Shown: positions 17,484-26,655, counted from the first letter of the stretch. The stretch: DNA of 64,000 bases from Actinocatenispora thailandica (GCF_016865425.1 NZ_AP023355.1:2540198-2604197), one strand, 5' to 3'. The notes: generated by a model not told the origin, from the sequence alone. Numbers and translations are program-made.

Positions 17484-17840
17484 ATGAACACGCTGGACAC
17501 TCTCGATGCCCAGTCTCAGCGGGTAGACGTTCCCGACTTCCGCCCCGGTGACACCGTCAAGGTCTCGGTCCGCGTCGTCGAGGGCACTCGGTCCCGCGTC
17601 CAGGTCTTCCAGGGCGTGGTGATCCGCCGGCAGGGCGCCGGGCTGCGCGAGACCTTCACCGTGCGGAAGGTCAGCTTCGGCGTCGGCGTCGAGCGCACCT
17701 TCCCGGTGAACACTCCGGTGATCGACAAGATCGAGCTGGTCACCCGCGGCGCCGTGCGCCGGGCCAAGCTCTACTACCTGCGTAACCTGCGCGGCAAGGC
17801 CGCCAAGATCAAGGAGAAGCGCGAGCCCAGCGCCAGCTGA
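17484..17840 (+). CDS. rplS: 50S ribosomal protein L19
   Basis: A 118-residue L19, a 50S subunit protein at the 30S interface. Conserved segments are [50 protein letters not shown] and the basic C-terminus [17 protein letters not shown]. The ATG at 17484 has GAGGAAG upstream. It follows trmD in the classical rpsP operon order, with a structured 110-base leader that could regulate it separately. Confidence 0.98.
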   Translation: MNTLDTLDAQSQRVDVPDFRPGDTVKVSVRVVEGTRSRVQVFQGVVIRRQGAGLRETFTVRKVSFGVGVERTFPVNTPVIDKIELVTRGAVRRAKLYYLRNLRGKAAKIKEKREPSAS

Positions 17841-17953
17841 CGCGCCGGGTCCGACGCCGGGCTGCTGCCTTCGGGCCGCCGCCCGGCGTTGTCGTACCCG
17901 CGGTCCCGGCGGTCTCGCCATCGAAGATGATCGTGGCGTCGTAGGCTGCCCGA

Positions 17954-18616
17954 GTGACCGAAACCCACGCGCAGCGCCGGGCCGCGCATCCGCCGCAGCC
18001 CCGGCAGCACGGCTCGCTCTGGCGCGAGTTGCCGGTGCTGATCGTGATCGCGGTGCTGGTCGCAGTGACGGTTCGGGTCTTCGTCCTGCAGACGTTCTGG
18101 ATCCCGTCCGGGTCCATGGAGCACACCCTCGACATCAACGACCGGGTGCTGGTCAACAAGATCAGCTACGACTTCCGGTCGCCGCACCGCGGTGCGGTGA
18201 TCGTGTTCCGGTCGCCGGTGTCGTGGCGCACCGATCCCACCGAGAAGGACTTCATCAAGCGGGTCATCGCACTTGGCGGCGACCATGTCACCTGTTGTGA
18301 CCGGAACGGTCGGATCAGCGTCAACGGTCACGTCCTGGACGAGACCTCCTACCTGTACCGGGAGGCCAACGGCACTCATCCGCCGTCCGACGGCAGGTTC
18401 GACGTGCGCGTCCCGGCCGGCCGGATCTGGGTGATGGGTGATCACCGACTGGAGTCCGGCGACTCGCGGGAGCACTACCTGCAGACCCGGGATCCGGTCG
18501 AGGCGACGATCCCGGCCAGTTCGGTGATCGGTGATGCGTTCGCGATCTACTGGCCGCCAAGCCGGATGCGCTTCCTCGGCATCCCGAGGACCTTCGACAA
18601 GGTGCCGGATCCGTGA
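17954..18616 (+). CDS. lepB: Signal peptidase I
   Basis: A 220-residue type I signal peptidase that removes Sec/Tat signal peptides at the outer face of the membrane. A ~25-residue cytoplasmic tail is followed by one membrane helix (LPVLIVIAVLVAVTVRVFVL), the catalytic Ser in PSGSMEHTL (~52), the general-base Lys in KDFIKRVIALGGD (~100) and box E near WVMGDHRLESGDSREH. This copy is single, whereas some actinomycetes carry several lepB genes side by side at this position. Confidence 0.96.
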   Translation: MTETHAQRRAAHPPQPRQHGSLWRELPVLIVIAVLVAVTVRVFVLQTFWIPSGSMEHTLDINDRVLVNKISYDFRSPHRGAVIVFRSPVSWRTDPTEKDFIKRVIALGGDHVTCCDRNGRISVNGHVLDETSYLYREANGTHPPSDGRFDVRVPAGRIWVMGDHRLESGDSREHYLQTRDPVEATIPASSVIGDAFAIYWPPSRMRFLGIPRTFDKVPDP

Positions 18617-18736
18617 CCCCGCGGCGCGGTCGCCGCTGCCGCCGCGCCGTAGGCTGGGAGGTCGGTACGAGCCGACGGCTGCGGGTGGCGTAGCGTGACG
18701 CGCTCGTCCGCGTTGCCCCACGGAGGTTGCCGGCAG

Positions 18737-19462
18737 ATGCTCGCGCCACAGCGCACCGTGATCCGTCGAGGGTCCGGGATGTACGGGCTGGAACAGGCGC
18801 TGCGCCGCCGTGGTTTCCGCCGCATCGCGGGTGCCGACGAGGCGGGCCGAGGCGCCTGTGCCGGCCCGCTGGTGGTCGCCGCCGCGGTGCTGCCCGCCGG
18901 CAAGCGCGGCGAGATTCCCGGCCTCGCCGACTCGAAGCTGCTCACCGCAGCCGCCCGGGAACGGGTCTACGACGAGGTCGTGGCGCGGGCCGAGGCGTAC
19001 GAGATCGTCGTGATCACCCCGACCGAGGTCGACGTCCGCGGTCTGCACGTGTGCAACGTGGCCGGGATGCGCCGCGCGTTCGCCCGGCTGGCGCCGGCGC
19101 CGGACTACGTGCTCACCGACGGGTTCCCGGTCGACGGCGTCGGCGTGCCGGGCCTCGCGGTGTGGAAGGGCGACCGGGTCGCGGCCTGCGTCGCGGCGGC
19201 GAGCGTGCTGGCCAAGGTGACCAGGGACCGGATGATGACCGAGCTGGCCGAACGCTGGCCGCAGTACGGCTTCGCGGAGCACAAGGGTTACGTCACGCCG
19301 GTGCACTCGGCGGCACTGGAGCGGCACGGCCCGTGCCCGGAGCACCGCTTCTCGTACGTGAACGTGGCGGCCGTGGCGGATCGGGCCGACTCGGCGACCC
19401 GGCGGTCCCGACCCACCCTACCGGCGTCGACGCTTTTGCTGGCAGATGCCGACGAGGCATGA
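18737..19462 (+). CDS. rnhB: Ribonuclease HII
   Basis: A 241-residue RNase HII that cuts RNA in RNA-DNA hybrids and at single misincorporated ribonucleotides. The catalytic Asp-Glu pair is in IAGADEAGRGACAGPLV (~33-47), with further acidic residues in LTDGFPVDG and AASVLAKVTRDRMM. I place the start at ATG 18737, which has GGAGG 10 bases upstream; an upstream in-frame start at 18695 would add an unlikely leader. The final ~35 residues beyond YVNVAAVAD are poorly conserved. Confidence 0.95.
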   Translation: MLAPQRTVIRRGSGMYGLEQALRRRGFRRIAGADEAGRGACAGPLVVAAAVLPAGKRGEIPGLADSKLLTAAARERVYDEVVARAEAYEIVVITPTEVDVRGLHVCNVAGMRRAFARLAPAPDYVLTDGFPVDGVGVPGLAVWKGDRVAACVAAASVLAKVTRDRMMTELAERWPQYGFAEHKGYVTPVHSAALERHGPCPEHRFSYVNVAAVADRADSATRRSRPTLPASTLLLADADEA

Positions 19463-19543
19463 TCTGCTCGGGGCGTCGGCGCGTCCCCGCGGCGACCGGC
19501 TCGCCGGCGTAGGCGACAATATCGGCATGGAGGACGCGACGAG

Positions 19544-19867
19544 ATGAGCGCCGAGGATCTCGAGAAGTACGAGACGGAGATGGAGCTGCAGCTCTATCGC
19601 GAGTACCGCGACATCGTCCGCCAGTTCTCCTATGTCGTGGAGACCGAGCGCCGGTTCTACCTGGCCAACGCGGTCGACCTGGCGGTGCGCAACACCGACG
19701 GCGAGGTCTACTTCGAGGTGGAGATGACCGACGCCTGGGTCTGGGACATGTACCGGCCGGCGCGGTTCGTCAAGCACGTGCGGGTGATGACGTTCAAGGA
19801 CGTCAACATCGAAGAGCTCGACAAGCCGGACATTTCTCTCCCGGACGACGCCAGCTTCGGCGCTTGA
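19544..19867 (+). CDS. DUF2469 family protein
   Basis: A 107-residue acidic protein of the actinobacterial DUF2469 family (starts MSAEDLEKYETEMELQLYRE; has FSYVVETERRFYLANAV and EMTDAWVWDMYRPARF). The function is unknown. It is nearly always found between rnhB and yraN in actinobacteria, as here. The unusually strict conservation and the Tyr/Trp content suggest a structural or binding role, but nothing in the sequence shows an active site. Confidence 0.93.
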   Translation: MSAEDLEKYETEMELQLYREYRDIVRQFSYVVETERRFYLANAVDLAVRNTDGEVYFEVEMTDAWVWDMYRPARFVKHVRVMTFKDVNIEELDKPDISLPDDASFGA

Positions 19868-20013
19868 CGGTCGCCTTCGTTCCGACCCAGCGCGGTCCGG
19901 TCCGATGCGTTCTGCCCGCTTCGATCCGACTCGGTTCGGTCGGTTGGACCCGGTTGGGCGGTATCTGGTACGGCCGGAGGGATGATCCGGCCGCAGCCGG
20001 GTATGCCGAGGTC

Positions 20014-20310
20014 ATGGACGAGCCGCGGGAGACACCTTACGACAGCGATCCGCCGGGCGAGGTGGACATGCCACCCGACACCGGCCCGAACCCTCCGGCC
20101 ATGCCCGGCACCTCGGAGGGGGAGCGGCCGGTTCAGGGCATCTACCGTCCCGACATCGGGCCAGGTGGACGCGACATCGACACCGGCGAGCGGCCACTGC
20201 CCGGCCGGGGCCGGATCTCGCGTGGTGGCGACGCCAGCGGCGCACCCGGCCCCGGACTGCCGGCCCCGCCGCACGAACGTACCGATCCCGAGTCGGATCC
20301 GGACAGCTGA
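20014..20310 (+). CDS. Hypothetical Pro/Gly-rich acidic protein
   Basis: A 98-residue protein starting MDEPRETPYDSDPPGEVDMP. It is dominated by Pro, Gly, Asp and Arg, with no hydrophobic core, so it is probably disordered. I do not recognise a family. It lies in the DUF2469-yraN interval, and its frame remains open 5' of the chosen ATG to 19864, so the start is uncertain. Its acidic, non-Arg-rich composition differs from the surrounding shadow frames, which supports real coding. Confidence 0.5.
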   Translation: MDEPRETPYDSDPPGEVDMPPDTGPNPPAMPGTSEGERPVQGIYRPDIGPGGRDIDTGERPLPGRGRISRGGDASGAPGPGLPAPPHERTDPESDPDS

Positions 20311-20350
20311 TCCCGCCTCGCGATAGCACGGGTTCGGTCGAACGCCACCT

Positions 20351-20378
20351 CTGTCCACAGGGGTGGCCGGTGTCCACA
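20351..20378. promoter_or_regulatory. Pair of DnaA-box-like sequences upstream of yraN
   Basis: ctgtccaca (20351-20359) and gtgtccaca (20370-20378) each match the actinobacterial DnaA box TTGTCCACA at eight of nine positions. They are direct repeats 19 bp apart. They lie about 70 bp before yraN, the first gene of the yraN-comM-dprA-xerC run. A second, better pair with the same 19-bp period is at 28807-28834. Both sites are matches by eye only. Confidence 0.35.
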
Positions 20379-20446
20379 GATCTGCCCTGAGCGCCGGATC
20401 GCACGCCCGGTCCGCGGCACCGTTGCCGTGATCCGGGAGGTGCTCG

Positions 20447-20863
20447 ATGAACTCATCAGGCTCGGGGCGACACGCCGGGCTCGGCGACCAAACCACCGCG
20501 TACCAGCGGCGGGCGGCGCTCGGCCGGTTCGGCGAACGGCTGGCCGCCGCCCATCTCAGCGGGCACGGGCTGACCGTGCTGGCGCGGAACTGGCGTTGCC
20601 CGCGCGGTGAGCTCGACCTCGTCGCCGTCGATCCCGGCACCGCGACACTGGTGTTCTGCGAGGTGAAGACGCGCCGGTCGGAGCGGTTCGGGCCGCCGGC
20701 CGCCGCGGTGGGTGCGGTCAAGGCGCAGCGCATTCGCGGCCTGGCGCTGGACTGGCTGGCCAGCACCGGCACCCGCCGCGGCCCGCTGCGCTTCGACGTG
20801 ATCAGCGTGCTGGCGCCGCCCGGCGACACGGTCCGGCTCGAACACCTGACCTCGGCGTTCTGA
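20447..20863 (+). CDS. yraN: YraN/UPF0102 family endonuclease-like protein
   Basis: A 138-residue UPF0102 protein of the restriction-endonuclease-like fold. The nuclease-type residues are visible: GRFGERLAAAHL, then RCPRGELDLVAVD and FCEVKTRRS (D/E-x-K pattern). The biochemical role in bacteria is unsettled; the fold suggests DNA cleavage. It is the first gene of a run with comM, dprA and xerC, all DNA-handling, and comM follows after 10 bp. Confidence 0.92.
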   Translation: MNSSGSGRHAGLGDQTTAYQRRAALGRFGERLAAAHLSGHGLTVLARNWRCPRGELDLVAVDPGTATLVFCEVKTRRSERFGPPAAAVGAVKAQRIRGLALDWLASTGTRRGPLRFDVISVLAPPGDTVRLEHLTSAF

Positions 20864-20873
20864 GGCGCCGGCG

Positions 20874-22391
20874 ATGGGATACGCACGCGTGCTGTCGGTC
20901 GGGCTGCTCGGGCTGGCCGGGCGGCTGATCGAGGTCGAGGCCGACCTGTCCGCCGGACTGCCCGGGATGATCGTCTCCGGCCTTCCGGACGCCGCGGTCA
21001 ACGAGTCACGGGAACGCATCCGGGCGGCCGTCATCAACTCCGGCCTGCCCTGGCCCAACCGGCGCATCACCGTCAACCTGCTGCCGGCGTCGATGCCCAA
21101 GCACGGTTCGCTGTTCGATCTCGGTGTCGCGGCGGCGGTGCTGTGCGCGGCCGGCGCCGTCCCGGCCGATCGCATCCAGGACGTGGCGCTGATCGGCGAG
21201 CTCGGCCTGGACGGCCGGGTCCGCCCGGTCCGGGGAGTGCTGCCGGCGGTGCTCGCCGCGGCTCGGTCCGGCGTCCACCGGGTCCTCGTTCCCGCCGGTA
21301 ACGGCCGCGAGGCGGCGCTGGTGCCGGGCACCGTGGTGCAGACCGTGGACACCCTCGCGACGCTGCTCGCCCACCTGCGCGGGGAGGGCGAACTGCCGGG
21401 TCCGGACGCCGTCGCCGACACCATCGACGACCCGCCGGGCGCCGACCTGGTCGACGTCGTCGGGCAGGAGCGCGGCCGACGCGCGGTCGAGATCGCGGCG
21501 GCCGGCGGCCACAACGTCGCGTTGTTCGGTCCGCCCGGGGCCGGCAAGACCATGCTGGCCGAACGGTTGCCCGGCGTGCTCCCGGCGCTGTCGGACGAGC
21601 AGGCGCTCGAGGTCACCGCGGTGCACTCGGTGGCCGGCACGCTGCCCTCGTCGGCGGGACTGCTGAGAAAGCCTCCATACCAGGCTCCGCACCACACCTC
21701 GACGCCCGCCGCGATCGTCGGCGGCGGCAGCGGGCTGCCCCGACCAGGCTCGATCTCCCTCGCGCACCACGGGGTGCTGTTCCTCGACGAAGCACCGGAG
21801 TACCGCCCCGGGGTGCTGAACGCGCTGCGGGAGCCGCTGGAGAACGGCGAGATCCGGCTCGCCCGCGCGGCGGGCAACACCTGTTTCCCGGCCCGGTTCC
21901 AGCTCGTGCTCGCGGCGAATCCGTGCCCCTGCGGGGAACGCGGCGGCGAATGCCTCTGCAGCCCGCTGGTGCGCCGGCGCTACCTCGGTCGGCTGTCCGG
22001 ACCGCTGCTGGACCGGGTCGACCTGCAACTCGATCTGTTGCCGATCCGATCGGTGCAACTGCTCAGCGAGGATCGCACCCCGGAAGACTCGGCAACCGTC
22101 GCCGCTCGCGTCCGGCAGGCGCGTCGAAGTGCCGCGTCGCGCTGGTCCGGCGCGGCCGGTCCGCTCAACGCCACCATTCCCGGTCGGACGTTGCGCTCGG
22201 GGCGATGGCGGCTGCCGCGGACGGTGACCGCGCTCGCCGAGCGCCTGGTGGACAGCGGCGCCCTGTCGGCGCGCGGGTACGACCGGGTGCTGCGGATCGC
22301 GTGGACGGTGGCCGATCTGGCTGGGCGATCGCGTCCGGACGCCGGTGACGTCGCCGAGGCGGTCGAGCTGCGAACCAGGACCACGCCGTGA
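20874..22391 (+). CDS. comM: Magnesium-chelatase-like AAA+ ATPase (YifB/ComM family)
   Basis: A 505-residue ComM/YifB protein, which in Gram-negatives is a hexameric branch-migration helicase aiding integration of transformed DNA. The N-terminal Lon-like domain (VEADLSAGLPGMIVSGLPD, NLLPASMPKHGS) is followed by the AAA+ core with Walker A FGPPGAGKTM, Walker B VLFLDEAPE, and the cysteine-rich NPCPCGERGGECLCSP. The C-terminal domain reaches DAGDVAEAVELR. The stop overlaps the dprA GTG start by four bases, indicating coupling. Confidence 0.95.
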   Translation: MGYARVLSVGLLGLAGRLIEVEADLSAGLPGMIVSGLPDAAVNESRERIRAAVINSGLPWPNRRITVNLLPASMPKHGSLFDLGVAAAVLCAAGAVPADRIQDVALIGELGLDGRVRPVRGVLPAVLAAARSGVHRVLVPAGNGREAALVPGTVVQTVDTLATLLAHLRGEGELPGPDAVADTIDDPPGADLVDVVGQERGRRAVEIAAAGGHNVALFGPPGAGKTMLAERLPGVLPALSDEQALEVTAVHSVAGTLPSSAGLLRKPPYQAPHHTSTPAAIVGGGSGLPRPGSISLAHHGVLFLDEAPEYRPGVLNALREPLENGEIRLARAAGNTCFPARFQLVLAANPCPCGERGGECLCSPLVRRRYLGRLSGPLLDRVDLQLDLLPIRSVQLLSEDRTPEDSATVAARVRQARRSAASRWSGAAGPLNATIPGRTLRSGRWRLPRTVTALAERLVDSGALSARGYDRVLRIAWTVADLAGRSRPDAGDVAEAVELRTRTTP

Positions 22392-24235
22392 GGCGACACA
22401 CGAGCATTCCGGGCCGGCTACACCGGCCCGGCCCCGACCGGACTCTGCTGGCTACCGAGGTGATCGACATGACCGGACGACCCGACCGGCCCCACGCCGG
22501 GACTCCCGACACCGACCACGCCGACCCGGGCACGCCCGGCCCAGGCCGCCCCGATCCAGGCCGCCCCGATCCAGGCCGCACCGATCGTGGCGCGACCGGC
22601 CGCGGCACCGAGACCGGCAGGACCGATGCCGCACCTGGCCCCGGGATGGCTCGCCCGGGTACCACCGGCTTCGGTGCGGATTCTTCCGCGCTCGGCGGTC
22701 CCGCGGCCGCCCGCCCGGGCACTGCCCACCCGGACCCTGCTCTCCCGGGCGCCGCTCGCACCCTCGCGCCGGGTGCTGGCGCTCCTCGCGGTGTCGGGCC
22801 GGACGCTGGTCGGGATCCCGCTGGCCGAGACTCGTCCGGTTCCCCCGCTACCGGCCCGGGCGTGGCCGGCCGGTTTGCCAGCCGGGACGAGGATGCGTCG
22901 GTTGCGCCCCGCCCGGCCGCCGCCGCGGGCGGCGAACCCGCGCGTCGCCCCGTCCAGTTGCACCTGCCGGCGGGTGGTGCCCGGTCGCTCCGACCCGACC
23001 CGGTGGACGCTCGGTTGGCGCGGGCCGCGGAGACCATCGGTTGGCAGCGGCATCGCCTGGCCAGGGTGGCGCTGTGCTGGTTGGTCGAGCCCGGGCATCG
23101 GCCGCTCGGTGCCATGGTCCGCGAACTCGGTCCGATCGAGGTGCTGCGCCGGCTCTACACCGGGGCCGTGCCGGGGCGGGTCAGCTCGGCCGCGGCGGCT
23201 CGTCTCGCCGCTGGAGACCCGGTGCAGCGCGCGCTGCAGTTGGCCCGGGAGGGCGAACGGCTCGGCTGCCGCGTGGTCGTGCCCGAAGACGACGAGTGGC
23301 CGGCCCAGGTCGAAGACCTGGTGCGGATCGGCCGAGACACCGATCCGCGGGCCGACCCGCACACCGATCCGCCGATCCTGTTGTGGGCGCGAGGTGCTCG
23401 GCGGATCGATGCGGCCACCGAGCGCGCGGTCGCGGTCGTCGGTGCCCGGGCCGCCACCGACTACGGCGCGCACGTCACCGCGGAACTCGCGTTCGGTCTC
23501 GCCGACCGTGGCTGGACCGTCGTCTCCGGCGGGGCGTACGGCGTGGACGCGGCGGCGCACCGCGGCGCGCTCGCCGCGTGCGGGCCGACGGTCGCCGTCC
23601 AGGCGTGCGGGCTCGACATCAGCTATCCGGTGGCCAACGCCGGCCTGCTGGAGCGCATCGGTCAGGATGGCGTGCTGCTCAGCGAGTGGCCGCCGGGCGC
23701 TGGTGCGCAGCGGCACCGGTTCCTGATCCGCAACCGGGTGATCGCCGCGCTGTGCCGTGGCACGGTGGTGGTCGAAGCGTCCGCCCGCAGCGGTACCAGG
23801 AACACCGCGCGCCGGGCCCGGGAGCTGGGTCGCATCGTGCTGGCCGTGCCCGGGCCCGTCACCTCGGGCATGAGCGTGGGTACGAACCTGATGATCCGCC
23901 AGGACGAGGCCAGGCTCGTGTCGACCGCGGCGGAGGTGATCGAGGAGGTCGGTCGCATCGGCGACGACCTCGCGCCGATCCCGCACGGCGCCCGTACCCC
24001 GCGCGATGATCTCGACGCCGTGTCCACGACCGTGTTGGATGCCGTGCCGTTGCGCCGCGCGGCCAGCGTCGAGGAGATCGCGGTCGCCGCCGGGGTCTCC
24101 GCGCAGCAGGTCCGCCGGACGGTGCCGCTGCTGGCCATGCTGGGCTTCGTCGAGGACACCGGTGCCGGCTACCGCCTTCGACCCGAGGAGACGCCGCGCG
24201 ATTCGACGCAGGGCCGCCCCAGCATCCGTGGTTGA
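22388..24235 (+). CDS. dprA: DNA-processing protein DprA with a long low-complexity N-terminus
   Basis: DprA binds single-stranded DNA and loads RecA during DNA uptake. The real fold begins near residue 210 (DARLARAAETIGWQRHRLAR). The Rossmann-like core carries VAVVGARAATDYG, WTVVSGGAYGVDAAAHRGAL and FLIRNRVIAALC, followed by a winged helix (SVEEIAVAAGVSAQQVRRTV). The 615-residue length is about 200 more than usual: the N-terminus is Pro/Gly/Asp-rich with a repeat of PGRPD. The GTG at 22388 overlaps the comM stop, but a start as late as ~22990 cannot be excluded. It overlaps xerC at its end. Confidence 0.9.
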   Translation: MRRHTSIPGRLHRPGPDRTLLATEVIDMTGRPDRPHAGTPDTDHADPGTPGPGRPDPGRPDPGRTDRGATGRGTETGRTDAAPGPGMARPGTTGFGADSSALGGPAAARPGTAHPDPALPGAARTLAPGAGAPRGVGPDAGRDPAGRDSSGSPATGPGVAGRFASRDEDASVAPRPAAAAGGEPARRPVQLHLPAGGARSLRPDPVDARLARAAETIGWQRHRLARVALCWLVEPGHRPLGAMVRELGPIEVLRRLYTGAVPGRVSSAAAARLAAGDPVQRALQLAREGERLGCRVVVPEDDEWPAQVEDLVRIGRDTDPRADPHTDPPILLWARGARRIDAATERAVAVVGARAATDYGAHVTAELAFGLADRGWTVVSGGAYGVDAAAHRGALAACGPTVAVQACGLDISYPVANAGLLERIGQDGVLLSEWPPGAGAQRHRFLIRNRVIAALCRGTVVVEASARSGTRNTARRARELGRIVLAVPGPVTSGMSVGTNLMIRQDEARLVSTAAEVIEEVGRIGDDLAPIPHGARTPRDDLDAVSTTVLDAVPLRRAASVEEIAVAAGVSAQQVRRTVPLLAMLGFVEDTGAGYRLRPEETPRDSTQGRPSIRG

Positions 24236-25359
24236 CCGATCACGCCGAGCTGAGTGCCGGTCGGCCCGACCGGGAGTGCGGCACCCATCGGCGGCGGGTC
24301 GGCTTGACGCCAGATCCCCTGCACCCCACCGTACGAGGCGTGGCAGGCAGCGGGAGTTCCACCGAGGCGCGCTACGAAGCGCTGCCAGAGGAGCTGCGAG
24401 ACGCGGTCGACCTGTTCGCCCGGTACCTGTCGAGCGAGCGGGCCCGCTCGGCGCACACGATCCGGGCATACCTGACCGACATCGTCCAGTTGCTGGATCA
24501 TGCCGGCCGGATGCGCGCCGGCACGCTCGACGCCGCGCTGGCGTTGCCGGTGCTGCGCAGTTGGCTCGCGCGACAGCGCGGTACGGGGGCGGCACGCAGC
24601 ACGCTGGCACGCCGGGCGGCGGCCGCCCGTACGTTCTCGGGCTGGGCGCACCAAGCGGGCCTGATCCGCGTCGACCGGGCGCGTGCGCTCGGCGTGCCCC
24701 GAGCCGAGCGCACGCTGCCGACCGTGCTTGCCGCCGAGCAGGCCGCGGCGCTCGTCGAGGCGCCTGGCGCCGGTGGGTCGGCGACCGAGGCGTCAGGCGG
24801 TCCGGCCGCCTCCGGGACCGGCGACGGGCCGGTCGACGAGGCGCAGGTCCGAGATCCGGTGGCGCTGCGCGACGCGGCGCTGCTGGAACTGCTGTACGCG
24901 ACGGCGGTACGGGTCGGCGAGCTGTGCGGGCTCGACCTGGGCGACGTGGACGAGGAGCGTCGGTTGGTCCGCGTCACCGGCAAGGGCGACAAACAACGGT
25001 CCGTCCCGTACGGGGTGCCCGCCGAGCAGGCGATTCGGGCGTACCTGCGGGATGGTCGCCCGGCGCTGGTGGCGCGGCCGAGCGGATCGGCGCTGCTGCT
25101 CGGGGTGCGCGGCGGCCGCCTGAACCCGCGTACGGTGCGTCGCATCGTCGCGGCCCGCGCGGCCGAGGCGGGGGTGCCGGTGGTGGCGCCGCACGCGCTG
25201 CGGCACTCGGCGGCCACACACCTGCTCGATGGGGGAGCGGATCTGCGGTCGGTGCAGGAACTGCTGGGTCATGCATCATTGGCATCGACACAGCTCTACA
25301 CCCATGTCTCGGTCGAACGGCTCCGCCGCGCGTACCGTCAGGCACATCCCCGCGCGTGA
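24232..25359 (+). CDS. xerC: Tyrosine recombinase XerC
   Basis: A 375-residue tyrosine recombinase that should resolve chromosome dimers at dif with XerD. N-terminal SAM-like core-binding domain: FARYLSSERARSAHTIRAYL. Catalytic residues visible are Arg in YATAVRVGELCGL, Lys in GKGDKQRSVP, His-x-x-Arg in PHALRHSAATHLL, His in LLGHASL, and Tyr in STQLYTHVSV. A ~35-residue insertion (GSATEASGGPAASGTGDG) interrupts the domain before the first Arg. TTG 24232 overlaps the dprA stop; GTG 24340 is an alternative that gives a more usual length. Confidence 0.92.
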   Translation: MTDHAELSAGRPDRECGTHRRRVGLTPDPLHPTVRGVAGSGSSTEARYEALPEELRDAVDLFARYLSSERARSAHTIRAYLTDIVQLLDHAGRMRAGTLDAALALPVLRSWLARQRGTGAARSTLARRAAAARTFSGWAHQAGLIRVDRARALGVPRAERTLPTVLAAEQAAALVEAPGAGGSATEASGGPAASGTGDGPVDEAQVRDPVALRDAALLELLYATAVRVGELCGLDLGDVDEERRLVRVTGKGDKQRSVPYGVPAEQAIRAYLRDGRPALVARPSGSALLLGVRGGRLNPRTVRRIVAARAAEAGVPVVAPHALRHSAATHLLDGGADLRSVQELLGHASLASTQLYTHVSVERLRRAYRQAHPRA

Positions 25360-25372
25360 AAGGCCCAACGCC

Positions 25373-26548
25373 GTGGTCATGGCAATCGACAAGCCACCCG
25401 AGCCGCTGCCCGGCGCTCGACTGCTCTTCACTCTGGACCCCGGTTACGTCCATCTGAACCACGGTTCGTTCGGTGCGGCGCCGATCCCGACGCAGCGGGC
25501 GGCGGCGCGGCTGCGGGAGGAGCAGGAGGCGGACCCGATGCGGTTCCTGAAACCGCCGGGAATCGTCCAACGCGTCCGGCACACCCGGCGGCATCTGGCC
25601 CGATTCGTTGGCGCCGATCCGGACGGGACGGCACTCGTGCCGAACGTCACAGCCGCCTGCGCCGTCGTGCTCGGCTCGGTGCGGCTGCGTCCTGGCGACG
25701 AGATCCTGCTCACCGATCACACCTACGGTGCGGTGGCTCTGGAGGCGGCGCGCCGGTGCGCGGAGACCGGCGCCACCGTGGTCCAGGCCCGGATCGGGCT
25801 GGAGGACGACGACGACGCGGTGGTCGCGGCGATCGCCGCGGCGACCACCGACCGGACCAGGGTCGCGATCATCGATCAGATCAGCTCGGCGACCGCGAAG
25901 TTGTTCCCGGTGCGGCGGATCGCGGCGGAACTGCACCGCCGCGGGGTGTTCGTCGCGATCGACGCGGCGCACGTGCCTGGCATGATCGACGTCGACGTGT
26001 CGGCGCTGGGCGTCGACGCCTGGTTCGGCAACCTGCACAAGTGGGCGTACGCCCCGCGCGGCACCGGCCTGCTGTCGGTCGCCGCCGCACACCACGGCAG
26101 CGTCCGACCACTGGCCGCGTCCTGGGAGTACGACAACGGGTTCCCGGCCAGCGTCGAGTTCCAGGGCACCCAGGACCTCGCAGGATGGCTCGCCGCGCCC
26201 GCCGGCCTGCACACCATGACCGCGCTGGGGGTGGATGTCGTGCGCGACCACAACGCGCGGCTCGCCCGGTACGGGCAGCGCCTGATCACCGAGGCGCTGG
26301 GCACGCCGGCGGTGCGAAGCGCTCCGGAGTTGGCGATGCGGGTCGTTCGGCTGCCGGCCGGTGTGGCGACCACACCTGAGGCGGCGAGCCAGCTTCGCGA
26401 CCGGATCGCCGAGCAGCTGCGGATCCATGTCGCGGTGAGCGCGTGGCGCCGGATCGGGCTGCTGCGCATCTGCGCCCAGGTCTACAACGGAGCCGAAGAC
26501 TTCGAGCGACTGGCCCGCAGCCTGCCGCCGCTGCTGCGGGCCCGGTAG
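25373..26548 (+). CDS. Class V aminotransferase-fold PLP enzyme, isopenicillin-N-epimerase-like
   Basis: A 391-residue PLP enzyme of aminotransferase class V. It opens with LDPGYVHLNHGSFGAAP, the signature of the isopenicillin N epimerase/cysteine desulfurase-like subgroup. It has the PLP Asp region FVAIDAAHVPGMIDVD and the Schiff-base Lys in WFGNLHKWAYAPRG. The substrate cannot be told; desulfurase, epimerase or transaminase activity is possible. No beta-lactam genes are near. GTG 25373 has AAGG nine bases upstream. It begins 13 bp after xerC. Confidence 0.85.
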   Translation: MVMAIDKPPEPLPGARLLFTLDPGYVHLNHGSFGAAPIPTQRAAARLREEQEADPMRFLKPPGIVQRVRHTRRHLARFVGADPDGTALVPNVTAACAVVLGSVRLRPGDEILLTDHTYGAVALEAARRCAETGATVVQARIGLEDDDDAVVAAIAAATTDRTRVAIIDQISSATAKLFPVRRIAAELHRRGVFVAIDAAHVPGMIDVDVSALGVDAWFGNLHKWAYAPRGTGLLSVAAAHHGSVRPLAASWEYDNGFPASVEFQGTQDLAGWLAAPAGLHTMTALGVDVVRDHNARLARYGQRLITEALGTPAVRSAPELAMRVVRLPAGVATTPEAASQLRDRIAEQLRIHVAVSAWRRIGLLRICAQVYNGAEDFERLARSLPPLLRAR

Positions 26549-26596
26549 CGCTGGCTCCGGGCGTGGATGCGCCCCACCGGGCCACCATGCGATGGT

Positions 26597-26655
26597 CCGC
26601 CTGCCGCCTGCCGCCTGCCGCCTGCCGCCTGCCGCCTGCCGCCTGCCGCCTGCCG
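26597..26655. repeat. 7-bp tandem repeat
   Basis: Eight perfect head-to-tail copies of ccgcctg (26597-26652) plus a partial ninth, in the 290-bp gap between the convergent aminotransferase and M23 genes. A 7-bp period shifts frame each copy and no gene covers it, so length changes would be harmless. It is a likely hypervariable locus between strains. Confidence 0.93.

Noticed and set aside
24232-25359. Tyrosine recombinase considered as a phage or integrative-element integrase
   Set aside because: It lies in the conserved yraN-comM-dprA-xerC order with coupling overlap and matches XerC; no attachment site or excisionase is seen.
25373-26548. Isopenicillin-N-epimerase-like gene taken as a sign of a beta-lactam cluster
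   Set aside because: No ACV synthetase, IPNS or related genes nearby; class V folds of this type are widespread.
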